Assembly (NCBI RefSeq): GCF_937910895.1
Contig: NZ_CALEMI010000025.1
Span: 1 to 55,868 of the forward strand
Source: an uncultured Dokdonia sp.
Lineage (GTDB): Bacteria > Bacteroidota > Bacteroidia > Flavobacteriales > Flavobacteriaceae
Length of the DNA: 55,868 nucleotides
Direction of reading: 5' to 3'
Positions 25,345 through 34,665 of the stretch are shown here, piece after piece. The notes beneath the pieces are model-generated. The model had not been told where the DNA came from, did no database searches, and saw nothing but the letters and a program-made list of their open reading frames with translations. The position numbers and the translations under genes were made by a program. How positions within the stretch are numbered: position 1 is the stretch's first letter; every line of letters begins with the position of its first letter.

Positions 25345-25386
25345 AAACAAAAACGCCCAGGTACATCACTTGAGCGTTGTTTTTGT
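25345..25386 (-). terminator. Terminator of the TlpA-like gene
   Basis: An imperfect stem with CGCCCAGGT against ACTTGAGCG and flanking A/T runs; on the minus strand it ends GGGCGTTTTTG. It lies about 25 nt past the stop at 25408. Confidence 0.55.
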
Positions 25387-25407
25387 ATTTGTCTATGAAT
25401 GCAATGT

Positions 25408-26544
25408 CTAACTATCTCCCAACAACTCAGCAATCTTATTTTCTAAAGCTTGCCCTCTTAAGTCTTTGGCGATGATGGTGCCTGTTTCATCTAATAAAAA
25501 CGTCGCAGGTATCGCTCGTACACCATACGATCTAGGGATCGGGTCGTTCCAGAATTGAAGATTGGAGACGTGATACCAATCCATTTGGTCTTTTTCAATG
25601 GCACCAAGCCAACGTTGTTTTTGTCCTGGTTGATCCAGAGATACACTGATGATATTTAATCCTTTGTCATGATATTTGTTATACACACGTACCACATTTG
25701 GGTTTTCCATACGACAGGGTTTACACCAAGATGCCCAAAAATCAATAATGGTATATTTTCCTAGCGTTTCTGATAGGGCTAGTTCTTTTCCATCGGGTGT
25801 TGGTGCACTAAACTCAGGGGCTTTATTACCTACGCTCGCAACGTTTGAAGCAGCGCGTTGTGATTTTTGTTGTGCGATATAGTTTTTGATGCTATTCCCA
25901 ACAGTAGATTTCTGTATATCTGGAGCTAAGTCGTTATAATAGGCTTCCGTTTCTTCTATATCCAATACTTTAGCATTGATCAAATCAGATAGTGCCATAA
26001 TAGAAACCATAGTGTTAGTATTCTCGGTCAATACTTGCTTTTTAGATTCGATGTATTGCTCATCTAATGCCTGAATTTGAGCCGTGTATTCTGTAACCAT
26101 AATGCCATCAGTCTCTCTTCTTGCTTGGTTAAGATTCTTTGTGAGTTCGGCTTTTTTCTTATTGAGTTGGCGACTCTTTGTGGTGTAGGTATTAAAAAGT
26201 TCGTTCTCCTTACTTCCTGTGACTAGGGATGAAGGAATGCTATCTTTATATAAGGTAATGGTAAGTGGTGCTTGATCTTTTACAATCAAAAGTTGCTGTC
26301 TGCCTAGAGACGTAGAGAGTATTTGTAATCCTTTACCTTCTTCACGAGGTTTAGTGAATACAAAGGCTTCCGCTGTCACCACAGCCGTGTCTAAAGCAAT
26401 ACGTTTATTATTTTCTCCTAACTCTTCAATATAGATTTCTGTACCATCAGGAATGCCTGTTGCCGTTCCTTTTATACTATAATTTTCTTTTTTCGCGCAA
26501 GCAAAAACTAAAAATGCAAGCGCTACTATAAAAATTCTTCTCAT
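25408..26544 (-). CDS. TlpA-like thiol-disulfide oxidoreductase lipoprotein
   Basis: About 378 residues from the ATG at 26544 (MRRIFIVALAFLVFACAKK, lipobox Cys). The upstream in-frame start at 26568 lies in the promoter -7 box, so it is excluded. N-terminal part: DUF4369-like (YSIKGTATGIPDGTEIYI). Middle: coiled-coil region. C-terminal part: AhpC/TSA-thioredoxin fold with FWASWCKPCRMENP (redox CxxC). Such periplasmic lipoproteins reduce or shuffle disulfides in exported proteins; the partner is unknown. Confidence 0.87.
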   Translation of the reverse strand: MRRIFIVALAFLVFACAKKENYSIKGTATGIPDGTEIYIEELGENNKRIALDTAVVTAEAFVFTKPREEGKGLQILSTSLGRQQLLIVKDQAPLTITLYKDSIPSSLVTGSKENELFNTYTTKSRQLNKKKAELTKNLNQARRETDGIMVTEYTAQIQALDEQYIESKKQVLTENTNTMVSIMALSDLINAKVLDIEETEAYYNDLAPDIQKSTVGNSIKNYIAQQKSQRAASNVASVGNKAPEFSAPTPDGKELALSETLGKYTIIDFWASWCKPCRMENPNVVRVYNKYHDKGLNIISVSLDQPGQKQRWLGAIEKDQMDWYHVSNLQFWNDPIPRSYGVRAIPATFLLDETGTIIAKDLRGQALENKIAELLGDS

Positions 26545-26565
26545 AAAATGCGTAAATTTGAGTAA

Positions 26566-26573
26566 CAAAAGTA
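26566..26573 (-). promoter_or_regulatory. -7 box of the TlpA-like gene
   Basis: TACTTTTG on the minus strand matches TAnnTTTG; the expected transcript start near 26559 requires the start codon at 26544. Confidence 0.55.
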
Positions 26574-26654
26574 CTTATTATCCGTCTAATATACTATTTG
26601 AGTACTTGTTTTAAGTATTCAATAATTGTTAGCAAATCATAATATCCAACACTC

Positions 26655-29036
26655 ATGGCTTTTTTAGAAGAAGATTTCCCGATGCAGATTCACGTTAGCT
26701 TTGAGAAGTTAATAGACTCTTATAAATCATACCTTACAGAAGGCGGTGACGCCTTGCTTAAAGAGCGCGCTGAACGTGTTCTAAAAATTGCTGAAGATTA
26801 TCCAGCACTTGTAGAAGGTCTTACTAATATTAAAGGTGTAGAAGCATATCAACCACAAATTGATGCAATACTTGCTGATTTATTCTCTGATATTTTACAA
26901 CAAAACGAAATTAAAATTGCCTGTCTTCCTTTTAATGAACTGATTATTAAGTCATCAAAACGCTATAAAAAGATCGTAAACGAAGCGGGAGAGGAGTATC
27001 ATCTTGAGCTTCGTAATTTTGATAGGAATACCAGCTATATCATGGGATGTAGCATGATTCTTATACAGTATTACGGATATAATATAGACTTTAGAAGACC
27101 TTTCTTTTACGATATTCCTGATAAAAATGGGGTAACCAGACATTACCGTATGTTGTACAATGGCGATTATGTCAATATTGAAAAAGGATCGGATGCACCA
27201 GAAATTACAGATAAAGATGTCGAAGATCTTTTAGACAACTTTGATAATATTGCTATATGGAAAGAAAAATTTCCACCACGGAGTTGGCATTTTAAGGGGT
27301 TTATACTAGCAAATCTATATGATGCAACATCAGATGTGTCTTTGTCTGATTTTAAAACAAGTCTGCTACGATATGATAAAAGTGACACTGGTTTTATAGA
27401 AGGATTCCATAGTATTTTTCAATCTATATTTAATCTTCCAGAAATTAAAGTTGGTTTTTCAAATTATAATGATGAAGAAAAAACATTGGAACGTGTTCCT
27501 TATAATACAGTAGAGAGTTTTGTTTTGAATGCAGAGCAAAAAAGAGCGTGCCGAAGTGCCTTATGTAGTGGTTCTTTTTACACCATATTTACAAAGAAGC
27601 AATTTTTTGCGGTATCTGATGTAGCCCGTTATTTGAGTAAAGATCCAACAGAACATTTTTATAAAAATTTATTAGATCAAGATATAAAGAGTGCCATTTT
27701 TGCTCCTATTGCAGATGGAGACAACTTTTTGGGACTTTTAGAAATTGTATCTCCTAATAAACAAGATCTTAATAGTATCAATGCGAATAAGTTACTTGAT
27801 GTGATGCCCTATCTTCTAGATTCTGTAAAGCGTTCTAGAGAAGAAATGGAAAATGAACTAGAGATTATCATACAAAATGAATGTACCTCTATACATTCTA
27901 GTGTATATTGGAAGTTTAGAAAAGAGGCAAAACGTGTCTTAACCGCTCAAATAGATACAGGAACGTCTGTTGCTTATAGAGATGTGGTATTCAAAGATGT
28001 GTATCCGTTATTTGGACAGGTAGATATTAAAGGCTCTTCTGAAGCTCGAAATACGGCGGTAGAGAAAGATTTGCTTTTACAGTTGAGAGAAGTTAAAAAG
28101 ATTCTAAATCTGGCTAATACATCTCAGAAATTACCTGTGTATGAAGAATTTTTATTTAGAGTAGACACTTTTGTACAAGGAATTAAAAATGGTTTACAAG
28201 TGGATAGTGAACAGAGTATTCTTGATTTTTTAAATCAAGATATACATCCTTTATTTAAACATTTAAAAGACCAAGAAGAAAAACTAGCTTCTCATATAGA
28301 AAAATATAATGACTTGTTAGAAGATGATATGGGACTTCTTTATAAGTTTAGAAAATCCTATGATGAATCTGTTATGCTTATTAATAAACGTTTGGCTTCT
28401 GTTTTAGATAAAAAACAGGATGAGGCGCAACGTATGTACCCTCACTTCTTTGAACGCTTTAAAACAGATGGCGTAGAACATAATATGTATATAGGCGAGT
28501 CTATTACAAGAGAGAATAGTTTTAACAAAATATATCTTTATAATCTTCGGTTATGGCAATTACAAGTGATGTGTGAGATGGAAAACGCACATTATAAATT
28601 ATCAAAAAAATTACCACACCCACTCCATGTTGCTTCTATGATCTTAGTGTTTAATAACTGTCTCTCCGTACGTTTTAGAATGGACGAAAAACGATTTGAT
28701 GTAGATGGCACGTATAATGCACGCTACGAGGTTGTTAAAAAGCGTGTTGATAAAGCGTACATAAAAGGAACGGAAGAGCGTGTGACACAACCTGGTAAAA
28801 TTACAATTGTATATAGTCAGAAAGAGGATGAACGTGAATATATGCGTTATATCAATTTTTTGCAGGAAAAGCAGTATATAGGTGAGACTGTAGAAATTGT
28901 AGAACTTCAGGATTTACAAGCTGTGACAGGTCTTAAAGCCATCCGAGTCGAAGTCTTATATAAATTACCTACGAGTAAAAAGGAAAATAAAGAATATTAT
29001 ACCTATGATGATCTTATGGAAGAGATTAGGTCATAA
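26655..29036 (+). CDS. Large GAF-domain-like cytoplasmic protein
   Basis: 793 residues, no signal peptide or membrane helix. Residues about 295-405 look like a GAF-type sensor fold (SDVARYLSKD, IKSAIFAPIADGDNFLGLLEIVSP). The flanks are mostly helical; the C-terminal half includes long coiled-coil-like helices (HIEKYNDLLEDDMGLLYKFR). No kinase, cyclase, EAL or GGDEF motif is visible. I know of similar GAF-annotated proteins in Flavobacteria but no function. It faces the HD/Pycsar-effector-like gene, separated by a bidirectional terminator. Confidence 0.7.
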   Translation: MAFLEEDFPMQIHVSFEKLIDSYKSYLTEGGDALLKERAERVLKIAEDYPALVEGLTNIKGVEAYQPQIDAILADLFSDILQQNEIKIACLPFNELIIKSSKRYKKIVNEAGEEYHLELRNFDRNTSYIMGCSMILIQYYGYNIDFRRPFFYDIPDKNGVTRHYRMLYNGDYVNIEKGSDAPEITDKDVEDLLDNFDNIAIWKEKFPPRSWHFKGFILANLYDATSDVSLSDFKTSLLRYDKSDTGFIEGFHSIFQSIFNLPEIKVGFSNYNDEEKTLERVPYNTVESFVLNAEQKRACRSALCSGSFYTIFTKKQFFAVSDVARYLSKDPTEHFYKNLLDQDIKSAIFAPIADGDNFLGLLEIVSPNKQDLNSINANKLLDVMPYLLDSVKRSREEMENELEIIIQNECTSIHSSVYWKFRKEAKRVLTAQIDTGTSVAYRDVVFKDVYPLFGQVDIKGSSEARNTAVEKDLLLQLREVKKILNLANTSQKLPVYEEFLFRVDTFVQGIKNGLQVDSEQSILDFLNQDIHPLFKHLKDQEEKLASHIEKYNDLLEDDMGLLYKFRKSYDESVMLINKRLASVLDKKQDEAQRMYPHFFERFKTDGVEHNMYIGESITRENSFNKIYLYNLRLWQLQVMCEMENAHYKLSKKLPHPLHVASMILVFNNCLSVRFRMDEKRFDVDGTYNARYEVVKKRVDKAYIKGTEERVTQPGKITIVYSQKEDEREYMRYINFLQEKQYIGETVEIVELQDLQAVTGLKAIRVEVLYKLPTSKKENKEYYTYDDLMEEIRS

Positions 29037-29043
29037 TACAAAA

Positions 29044-29068
29044 AAAGCCTAGTGTGATACTAGGCTTT
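29044..29068. terminator. Bidirectional terminator between convergent genes
   Basis: AAAGCCTAGT (29044-29053) and ACTAGGCTTT (29059-29068) form a perfect 10-bp stem with loop GTGAT. Confidence 0.85.
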
Positions 29069-29084
29069 CTTATATATATAATAC

Positions 29085-30278
29085 TTATGAAAGTACTGCT
29101 GGAGGATCTTGCACTTTGAAGTAAATGGCAAAAGCGATGGCAGTGACAATAATTCCTAGCATAAAAACCGTATAAGTTATTCTAAGAATCCGATATTTAC
29201 GATCCAATACAATTCCTAAGAAATATAAGTCTTTAGTAAGTGCAGAATAGATATAATTTTTGTCTTGCATCATTTCATTGATGGCCCATTCAAAATCGGT
29301 AAGACTCATTTTATGAAAATTCCCAAAAAACAAAAGATTTACTTTTTTTTGCTCTACATCTTCTCTTGTAAATTTACCCATAGTTACATTAGGACGTGTT
29401 GCTAACACAGATAATATCATAGATGCAATACTAAATACAACAAAGATAACTGTAGGGACTATAAGATATGAATTGGATGGATTATCTAATTTAGGAATCA
29501 AATTTGACAGTGCTAGAGATACAATAATCGCATTTACAGATAATAAAATATTTGCCTTTGTATCAGCAATATCACTTAACTTAATATGATTACGAAGTGT
29601 AATACGAAACATTGATTGCACTCCTTTTTCAGGACTTTCATCTTTAAGTTTAATTTTTAATTTTTCTTTCTTTTTTGCCTTTTTAAGTTTCTTTTGTTCC
29701 TTAATCATTTTTAAAAGATTGGAATCTTTTTTAGGTTTCCAATTATCAATGGCATACTCGGTATAATAACGATGTGATGTTGTAAACATATCTATATTGC
29801 ACTTACGCCATTCTTCCTGAGAATGCTCTGCAATGCCTTGAATACGTAGTTCTTGTCGTAAATATTCACTTGCTTCTTCAAAATAGCTTTTGGCAAAGTG
29901 AGAAGCATCAGCATCTCTTAAGATTTTATCTAACTCACTTTCTGGGTTGTTTTCCATTTTGGTTCCCATAATAGCTTGCTTAATGATATCAATACGCTCC
30001 TGTGGATGTCCTTCTTTAGATAAGAAATCTTGTGCAATTTCTGCAGATTTCTCTTCGTGACCTTCTCGAGTATCTATATACCCTGTATCGTGTAAAAAAG
30101 CAGCAATTAAAATATCTTCTTTTTCTTCTTTGGTAAGATTGCTTTTTTCTATAATTTCTTTAGTACTTTTATACACGCGTTTTGCGTGTATATAATTATG
30201 ATAAATACATGTTTTTGGAAGTTCTTTATCTAAAAGATCAGCAACATAAGCATCTGTTTTTTCAAGCAAAGTAGTCAT
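29085..30278 (-). CDS. HD phosphohydrolase fused to a Pycsar-effector-like membrane domain
   Basis: 397 residues. N-terminal HD domain (about 20-170): YHNYIHAKRV (His27, His31), FLHDTGYID (His63-Asp64) and DADASHF (Asp122/124) are metal ligands typical of nucleotide or cyclic-nucleotide phosphohydrolases. A highly basic linker (about 190-212) follows. Residues about 220-397 resemble the DUF5706/Pycsar effector domain: DIADTKANILLSVNAIIVSL, a hairpin of membrane helices (about 243-261 and 271-293), a soluble part with FFGNFHKMS, and a last helix (about 367-387). In Pycsar anti-phage systems a pyrimidine cyclase makes cCMP or cUMP that activates a membrane effector. No cyclase is visible here, so this stand-alone fusion may sense or degrade a nucleotide. 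Confidence 0.8.
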   Translation of the reverse strand: MTTLLEKTDAYVADLLDKELPKTCIYHNYIHAKRVYKSTKEIIEKSNLTKEEKEDILIAAFLHDTGYIDTREGHEEKSAEIAQDFLSKEGHPQERIDIIKQAIMGTKMENNPESELDKILRDADASHFAKSYFEEASEYLRQELRIQGIAEHSQEEWRKCNIDMFTTSHRYYTEYAIDNWKPKKDSNLLKMIKEQKKLKKAKKKEKLKIKLKDESPEKGVQSMFRITLRNHIKLSDIADTKANILLSVNAIIVSLALSNLIPKLDNPSNSYLIVPTVIFVVFSIASMILSVLATRPNVTMGKFTREDVEQKKVNLLFFGNFHKMSLTDFEWAINEMMQDKNYIYSALTKDLYFLGIVLDRKYRILRITYTVFMLGIIVTAIAFAIYFKVQDPPAVLS

Positions 30279-30327
30279 ACGCAGAATTTTGTTTTTCTTT
30301 GAGCTAAAATTACATGAAAAATTACAT

Positions 30328-33300
30328 ATGAAGATAAAATATACACTTGTTTATAGTTTATTTCTGTTTTTCCTATTCGGTTGTGCTACGTACGCACCTC
30401 AATATGCAGAGGTAGAAGGGCAAAGTACGCTTTCGCGAAAGCGTATACCAGCAACTTCTTTTTACTTAATAGGGGATGCCGGTGGTGCCAAAGCCAACGG
30501 GAGTACAGATGCCTTAATAGCCCTTAAAAAAGTAATAGATACGGCAAAAACTCAGAATGACTACACTATTTTTCTGGGAGATAATATTTACCCTGAAGGT
30601 TTGCCTGTAGAAGGTGGGAAAGGAAGAGAAGCTGCAGAACACAAATTACAGGCGCAAGTAGATGCCGTTTCTGGCTTTAAAGGAGAGGTCGTTTTTATAC
30701 CTGGAAATCATGATTGGTACAGTCAAGGACTTAATGGGTTAAAGCGTCAAGAAAAATTTATAGAAGATGCCTTAAATGACAAGGAAGCTTTCCAACCTGA
30801 AAATGGCTGTCCTATAGAATCTATCTCTATTTCTGATGAGATTGAACTTATTATCATAGATACACAATGGTATTTAGAAAATTGGGATAGAAATCCAACT
30901 ATGAATGATGAGTGTGAGATTCGTACACGAACAGACTTTTTTCTGGAGATAGAAAGTGAATTCAAAAAGAACAATGAGAAAACCATTCTTGTGGCGATGC
31001 ACCATCCTATGTATACCAATGGGATTCATGGAGGAGCTTTTGCGATAGAGAAACATTTATTTCCTTTTCAATCAAATATTCCATTACCAGGTCTTGCTTC
31101 CTTAGTAACACAAGTACGTGGTCAAGGTGGGGTTTCTATACAGGATAAAGTGAATAAGCGATATACGGCACTTATGGACAGGCTCGCCACACTTTCTTAT
31201 GATACCAATAAAGTGATTTTTGTTTCTGGACATGAGCATAGCCTCCAGTATATAGAGCATGATGGTATCAAACAGATTGTAAGTGGTGCGGGTGCAAAAA
31301 AGTCGGCGGCACGTTTACGTAATGATGGGTTATTTGCCTATGGCGGACAAGGATTTGCTATACTTGATATATATGAAGATGGCGCTTCAGAAGTTCGCTA
31401 TTACTCTGCTGTGAACGGTGAGCCTGCTTTGCTCTTTGAAAAAAAGGTATTTGATAAAGATATTGAATATGATGTAAGCGGTCTTCCTTCACAATTTGAA
31501 CCGTATACAGAAGCTTCTATTTATTCAAAAGAAGAAGTAGATAAAAGTGATGGATTTAAAAAACTTTGGGGAAATCATTACAGATCGGTATATGGGACAA
31601 AAGTAAAAGTACCTGTATTGACTCTAGATACGCTCAAAGGTGGTATTACCATTGATAGAAAAGGAGGAGGACATCAAACACGTTCATTACGTCTGGTAGA
31701 TCCCGACGGAAGAAATTTTGCCTTACGTGCAGTTAAGAAAAGTGCGGTTCAGTTCTTACAGTCCGTCGTGTTTAAAGACAATTTTATACAAGAAGAGTTT
31801 AGAGACACCTTTACAGAAGACGTGATTCTAGACTTTTATACTTCCAGTCATCCGTATGCAACCCTAGCTGTAGGTACACTAGCCGATGCTATTGATGTAT
31901 ATCATACCAATCCAGAATTGGTGTGGATGCCAAAACATCCCGCACTAGGAAAGTATAACGAAGACTATGGAGATGAACTCTATGTGATAGAAGAGCGTCC
32001 AGATGATGGATTTATAGACGTACCTTCTTTTGGAACCCCTGACAAGATTGAAAGTACATCAGATTTACTAGAAAACCTTCGCGATGATGAAGAATATAAG
32101 TTAGATGAGTCTTCCTATATACGAGCACGTTTGTTTGATATGCTTATCGGAGATTGGGATCGACACGCAGATCAGTGGCGCTGGGCACGTTTTGATACTA
32201 AAGATCGTAAAGTTTACAAACCTATCCCAAGAGATAGAGATCAGGTATTTTCAAATTATGATGGCACTTTACTTTCGATTGCAAAAGCTTTAATACCGCC
32301 TGCAAGACAATTCCAAACGTATGGGCCTGACTTAAAAAATATCGAATGGATGAATATAGCAGGGAGCAAACTCGACATTGCCTTGCTTCCAAATGCGACT
32401 CGCAAAGATTGGCTAGCACAAGCAGCCTTTATTCGAGAAAACCTAAGTGATGCAGCCATTGATGAGGCTTTTTTAAAATTTCCTAAAGAGGTACAGGATG
32501 AGAAGCTTGAGGATGTAAAACAATCGCTTAAACTACGTCGAGAGAATCTTCTTGATATCGCATCAGAATACTTTGACCAACTTTCAAAACTTGTAGTCAT
32601 TAAAGGAACTGATAAAGACGATCATTTTGAAATCACGAGAGAAGCAAACGGCACACGTATTCAAGTTTCTCGTATTAAAGGTGGAAAAGTAATGAAGCCT
32701 TTTATAGACCGATTAGTAGATTCTAAAGAAACCAAAGAAATATGGGTGTATGGTTTAGACGACGATGACACCTTTCACGTAAGTGGAAAAGGAAAGAAAC
32801 CTATTTTTATGAGAATTATAGGAGGTCAAAACAACGATGTTTATACCATAGATGACGGTCGTCGTCTTAAAGTATACGATCATAAAACAAAACCGAATAC
32901 TGTTGTAAAAAAAGGTGGTGCAAATTTTAAAAGATCTAATATTTATACAAATAATACTTACGACTTTAATAAAACGATTACCAATGTGAATAGTATTCTC
33001 CCATCTATAGGTTTTAATCCTGATGATGGGATTAGTATCGGACTTCTGGACACCTATACCATAAAGGGGTTTAAAAATGATCCTTACCATAGAAAGCACG
33101 TATTTAAAGCAGGTTATTTTTTCGCTACAAGTGGATTTGATCTTAGTTATGACGGTGAGTTTGCTAACTCATTAGGGCTGTGGAATCTTAAAATAGGGGC
33201 ACGCTTTACAAGTGAAAATTTCGCACTTAACTTCTTCGGTTTTGGTAATGAAAGTGTCAATATGGATGATGAGCTAGATTTTGATTTTAATCGTGTTAGA

Positions 33301-34026
33301 ACGGGTATAAACGAAGTACATTTTGGTATTGTAAAAGACAATGATTACGGAAGTAGATTAGGACTTATTACCAAAGTAGAACGTATTGAAATAGAAAATA
33401 ATGACGGACGTTTTATCACACAAGCATTTGATGATGACTCTACAATTTTTAGCTCACAGTTTTTTGCTGGAGTTGAGGGATCGTACGAATTTTTAAGTGC
33501 AAACAACCCTGCAAACCCATCCAAAGGAATGGAGTTTTTACTTAAAGTTGGATCTAAAGTAAATCTAGAAGATACAGATCGTATTTATGGCTACGTATCG
33601 CCTACGCTTGGTTTTTATAATGCGCTTTCGCGAAATAAAAAACTGGTACTCAAAACAAAGGTTCAAGGGCAGTTTAATATAGGAGATTCGTTTGAATTTT
33701 ATCAAGGAGCAACCTTAGGTGCTCGTAATGGATTGCGCGGATTCAGAAATGAGCGTTTTACGGGAGAGTCAGCCATTGCAGGGAGTGCAGATCTTAGATA
33801 TAGTTTTAATCGTTTTAAGACAGGATTGTTGCCTATTCAAATAGGCATTTTTGGAGGAGCCGATGTGGGTCGTGTATGGCTTGATGGAGAAGATAGTGAT
33901 ATCTGGCACAATTCCTTAGGAGGTGGCTTCTGGATCAATGCAGTCGATATACTTTCTGGGCAATTTGGCGCTTTTAACTCTGATGACGGACTGCGGATCA
34001 ATTTTGGTTTTGGTGTACGCTTATAG
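30328..34026 (+). CDS. Metallophosphoesterase fused to an outer-membrane beta-barrel
   Basis: About 1232 residues from the ATG at 30328. Signal peptide with lipobox (LFGCATY). Calcineurin-type phosphoesterase domain (about 35-340): GDAGG, LGDNIYPEG, PGNHDWYS, MHHPMYTNG and SGHEHSLQ are the metal-binding motifs. A middle region (about 400-800) has GDWDRHADQWRWA and RDRDQVF, reminiscent of a kinase-like or dimetal site but not assigned. The C-terminal about 300 residues are beta-rich and end GAFNSDDGLRINFGFGVRL, like D15/BamA surface-antigen barrels, with LGARNGLRGFRNERFTGE just before. The palindrome at 30429-30442 encodes LSRKR shortly after the lipobox Cys; a partial one lies at 33624-33635. 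Location: outer membrane. Substrate unknown. Confidence 0.82.
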   Translation: MKIKYTLVYSLFLFFLFGCATYAPQYAEVEGQSTLSRKRIPATSFYLIGDAGGAKANGSTDALIALKKVIDTAKTQNDYTIFLGDNIYPEGLPVEGGKGREAAEHKLQAQVDAVSGFKGEVVFIPGNHDWYSQGLNGLKRQEKFIEDALNDKEAFQPENGCPIESISISDEIELIIIDTQWYLENWDRNPTMNDECEIRTRTDFFLEIESEFKKNNEKTILVAMHHPMYTNGIHGGAFAIEKHLFPFQSNIPLPGLASLVTQVRGQGGVSIQDKVNKRYTALMDRLATLSYDTNKVIFVSGHEHSLQYIEHDGIKQIVSGAGAKKSAARLRNDGLFAYGGQGFAILDIYEDGASEVRYYSAVNGEPALLFEKKVFDKDIEYDVSGLPSQFEPYTEASIYSKEEVDKSDGFKKLWGNHYRSVYGTKVKVPVLTLDTLKGGITIDRKGGGHQTRSLRLVDPDGRNFALRAVKKSAVQFLQSVVFKDNFIQEEFRDTFTEDVILDFYTSSHPYATLAVGTLADAIDVYHTNPELVWMPKHPALGKYNEDYGDELYVIEERPDDGFIDVPSFGTPDKIESTSDLLENLRDDEEYKLDESSYIRARLFDMLIGDWDRHADQWRWARFDTKDRKVYKPIPRDRDQVFSNYDGTLLSIAKALIPPARQFQTYGPDLKNIEWMNIAGSKLDIALLPNATRKDWLAQAAFIRENLSDAAIDEAFLKFPKEVQDEKLEDVKQSLKLRRENLLDIASEYFDQLSKLVVIKGTDKDDHFEITREANGTRIQVSRIKGGKVMKPFIDRLVDSKETKEIWVYGLDDDDTFHVSGKGKKPIFMRIIGGQNNDVYTIDDGRRLKVYDHKTKPNTVVKKGGANFKRSNIYTNNTYDFNKTITNVNSILPSIGFNPDDGISIGLLDTYTIKGFKNDPYHRKHVFKAGYFFATSGFDLSYDGEFANSLGLWNLKIGARFTSENFALNFFGFGNESVNMDDELDFDFNRVRTGINEVHFGIVKDNDYGSRLGLITKVERIEIENNDGRFITQAFDDDSTIFSSQFFAGVEGSYEFLSANNPANPSKGMEFLLKVGSKVNLEDTDRIYGYVSPTLGFYNALSRNKKLVLKTKVQGQFNIGDSFEFYQGATLGARNGLRGFRNERFTGESAIAGSADLRYSFNRFKTGLLPIQIGIFGGADVGRVWLDGEDSDIWHNSLGGGFWINAVDILSGQFGAFNSDDGLRINFGFGVRL
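30429..30442. repeat. Palindrome GCTTTCGCGAAAGC, copy after a lipobox
   Basis: Perfect copy with extended flanks GTAC...GTATAC; encodes LSRKR in the region just after the lipid-anchor Cys. Confidence 0.9.
33624..33635. repeat. Partial palindrome GCTTTCGCGAAA
   Basis: 12 of the 14 bases of the palindrome, encoding LSR in the barrel region. Confidence 0.7.
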
Positions 34027-34558
34027 TATAATTTTTACTCTCAAAAAGAGTTATAAGCTCTTTTTGAAAAGCAATTAATGGCTCAAGAACTTGTGTCCAG
34101 TTATCAAATTGTAAATGATATTCAATCTTAAGTTCATATTCATTTGTAGAATTTCTCCCACATATATAAGACTCAAAAGCGGTATCCTTAGCAATGGTGT
34201 TCAATGCTTTTAAAGAAGTGCTTCTTTCAAGAAAAGTTTGTAATTTCCTATGATGTGTTACTATTTTGAATCGATCCTTTTTGTCTGTAGAAAACAGGGT
34301 AGATAGATGACTTTTTGTATTAATAGTAAAGTCAGGAGCTTTTAATGAAAGCGGTAGTACACAAGAATAGATGCCAACATACGAAGTTCCCATTTTATTA
34401 ATGATAGATATTTGATGATGCTTATATGGGATTTTCAAATGAAATACTACATTCGGGCTATATAGTCCGCCACCAATATCAAGATCACTGTCTGAAAAAT
34501 AAAAAGCTCCCTGTTCTTTAGATGCGATGTTTTTAAATATGTTGACATAGAAATCCAT
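33998..34558 (-). CDS. Hypothetical protein convergent with the phosphoesterase gene
   Basis: 186 residues, no signal peptide or membrane segment; beta-rich N-terminal part (LDIGGGLYSPNVVFHLKIPYK, GTSYVGIYSCVLPL). No family recognised. Its 3' end overlaps the phosphoesterase gene end by 29 nt on the opposite strand, and the hairpin at 34041-34067 falls within its coding sequence. Confidence 0.55.
   Translation of the reverse strand: MDFYVNIFKNIASKEQGAFYFSDSDLDIGGGLYSPNVVFHLKIPYKHHQISIINKMGTSYVGIYSCVLPLSLKAPDFTINTKSHLSTLFSTDKKDRFKIVTHHRKLQTFLERSTSLKALNTIAKDTAFESYICGRNSTNEYELKIEYHLQFDNWTQVLEPLIAFQKELITLFESKNYTISVHQNQN
34041..34067. terminator. Terminator-like hairpin inside the opposite-strand gene
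   Basis: TCAAAAAGAG (34041-34050) pairs with CTCTTTTTGA (34058-34067), 15 nt past the phosphoesterase stop and within the C-terminal codons of the convergent ORF. Confidence 0.65.
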
Positions 34559-34665
34559 ATAATTATATGTGTGACAAAATGAAAATTAGTTACATATTTT
34601 ACAGTTGATATACTTTTTGGACAATTATATGTCTTTCATAATATTGATAACTTACTTAGTACATT

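Larger units (their letters stand above)
24921..25407. other. Repeat-filled intergenic region
   Basis: No gene. Contains the truncated duplicate of the upstream gene end, a copy of the 85-bp repeat with a perfect 8-bp hairpin (25171-25190), and a terminator-like hairpin near 25345-25386 serving the minus-strand gene. Confidence 0.7.

Noticed and set aside
32256-32600. 114-residue ORF opposite the phosphoesterase gene (also 32755-33099)
   Set aside because: Antisense shadow of a long, clearly coding frame.
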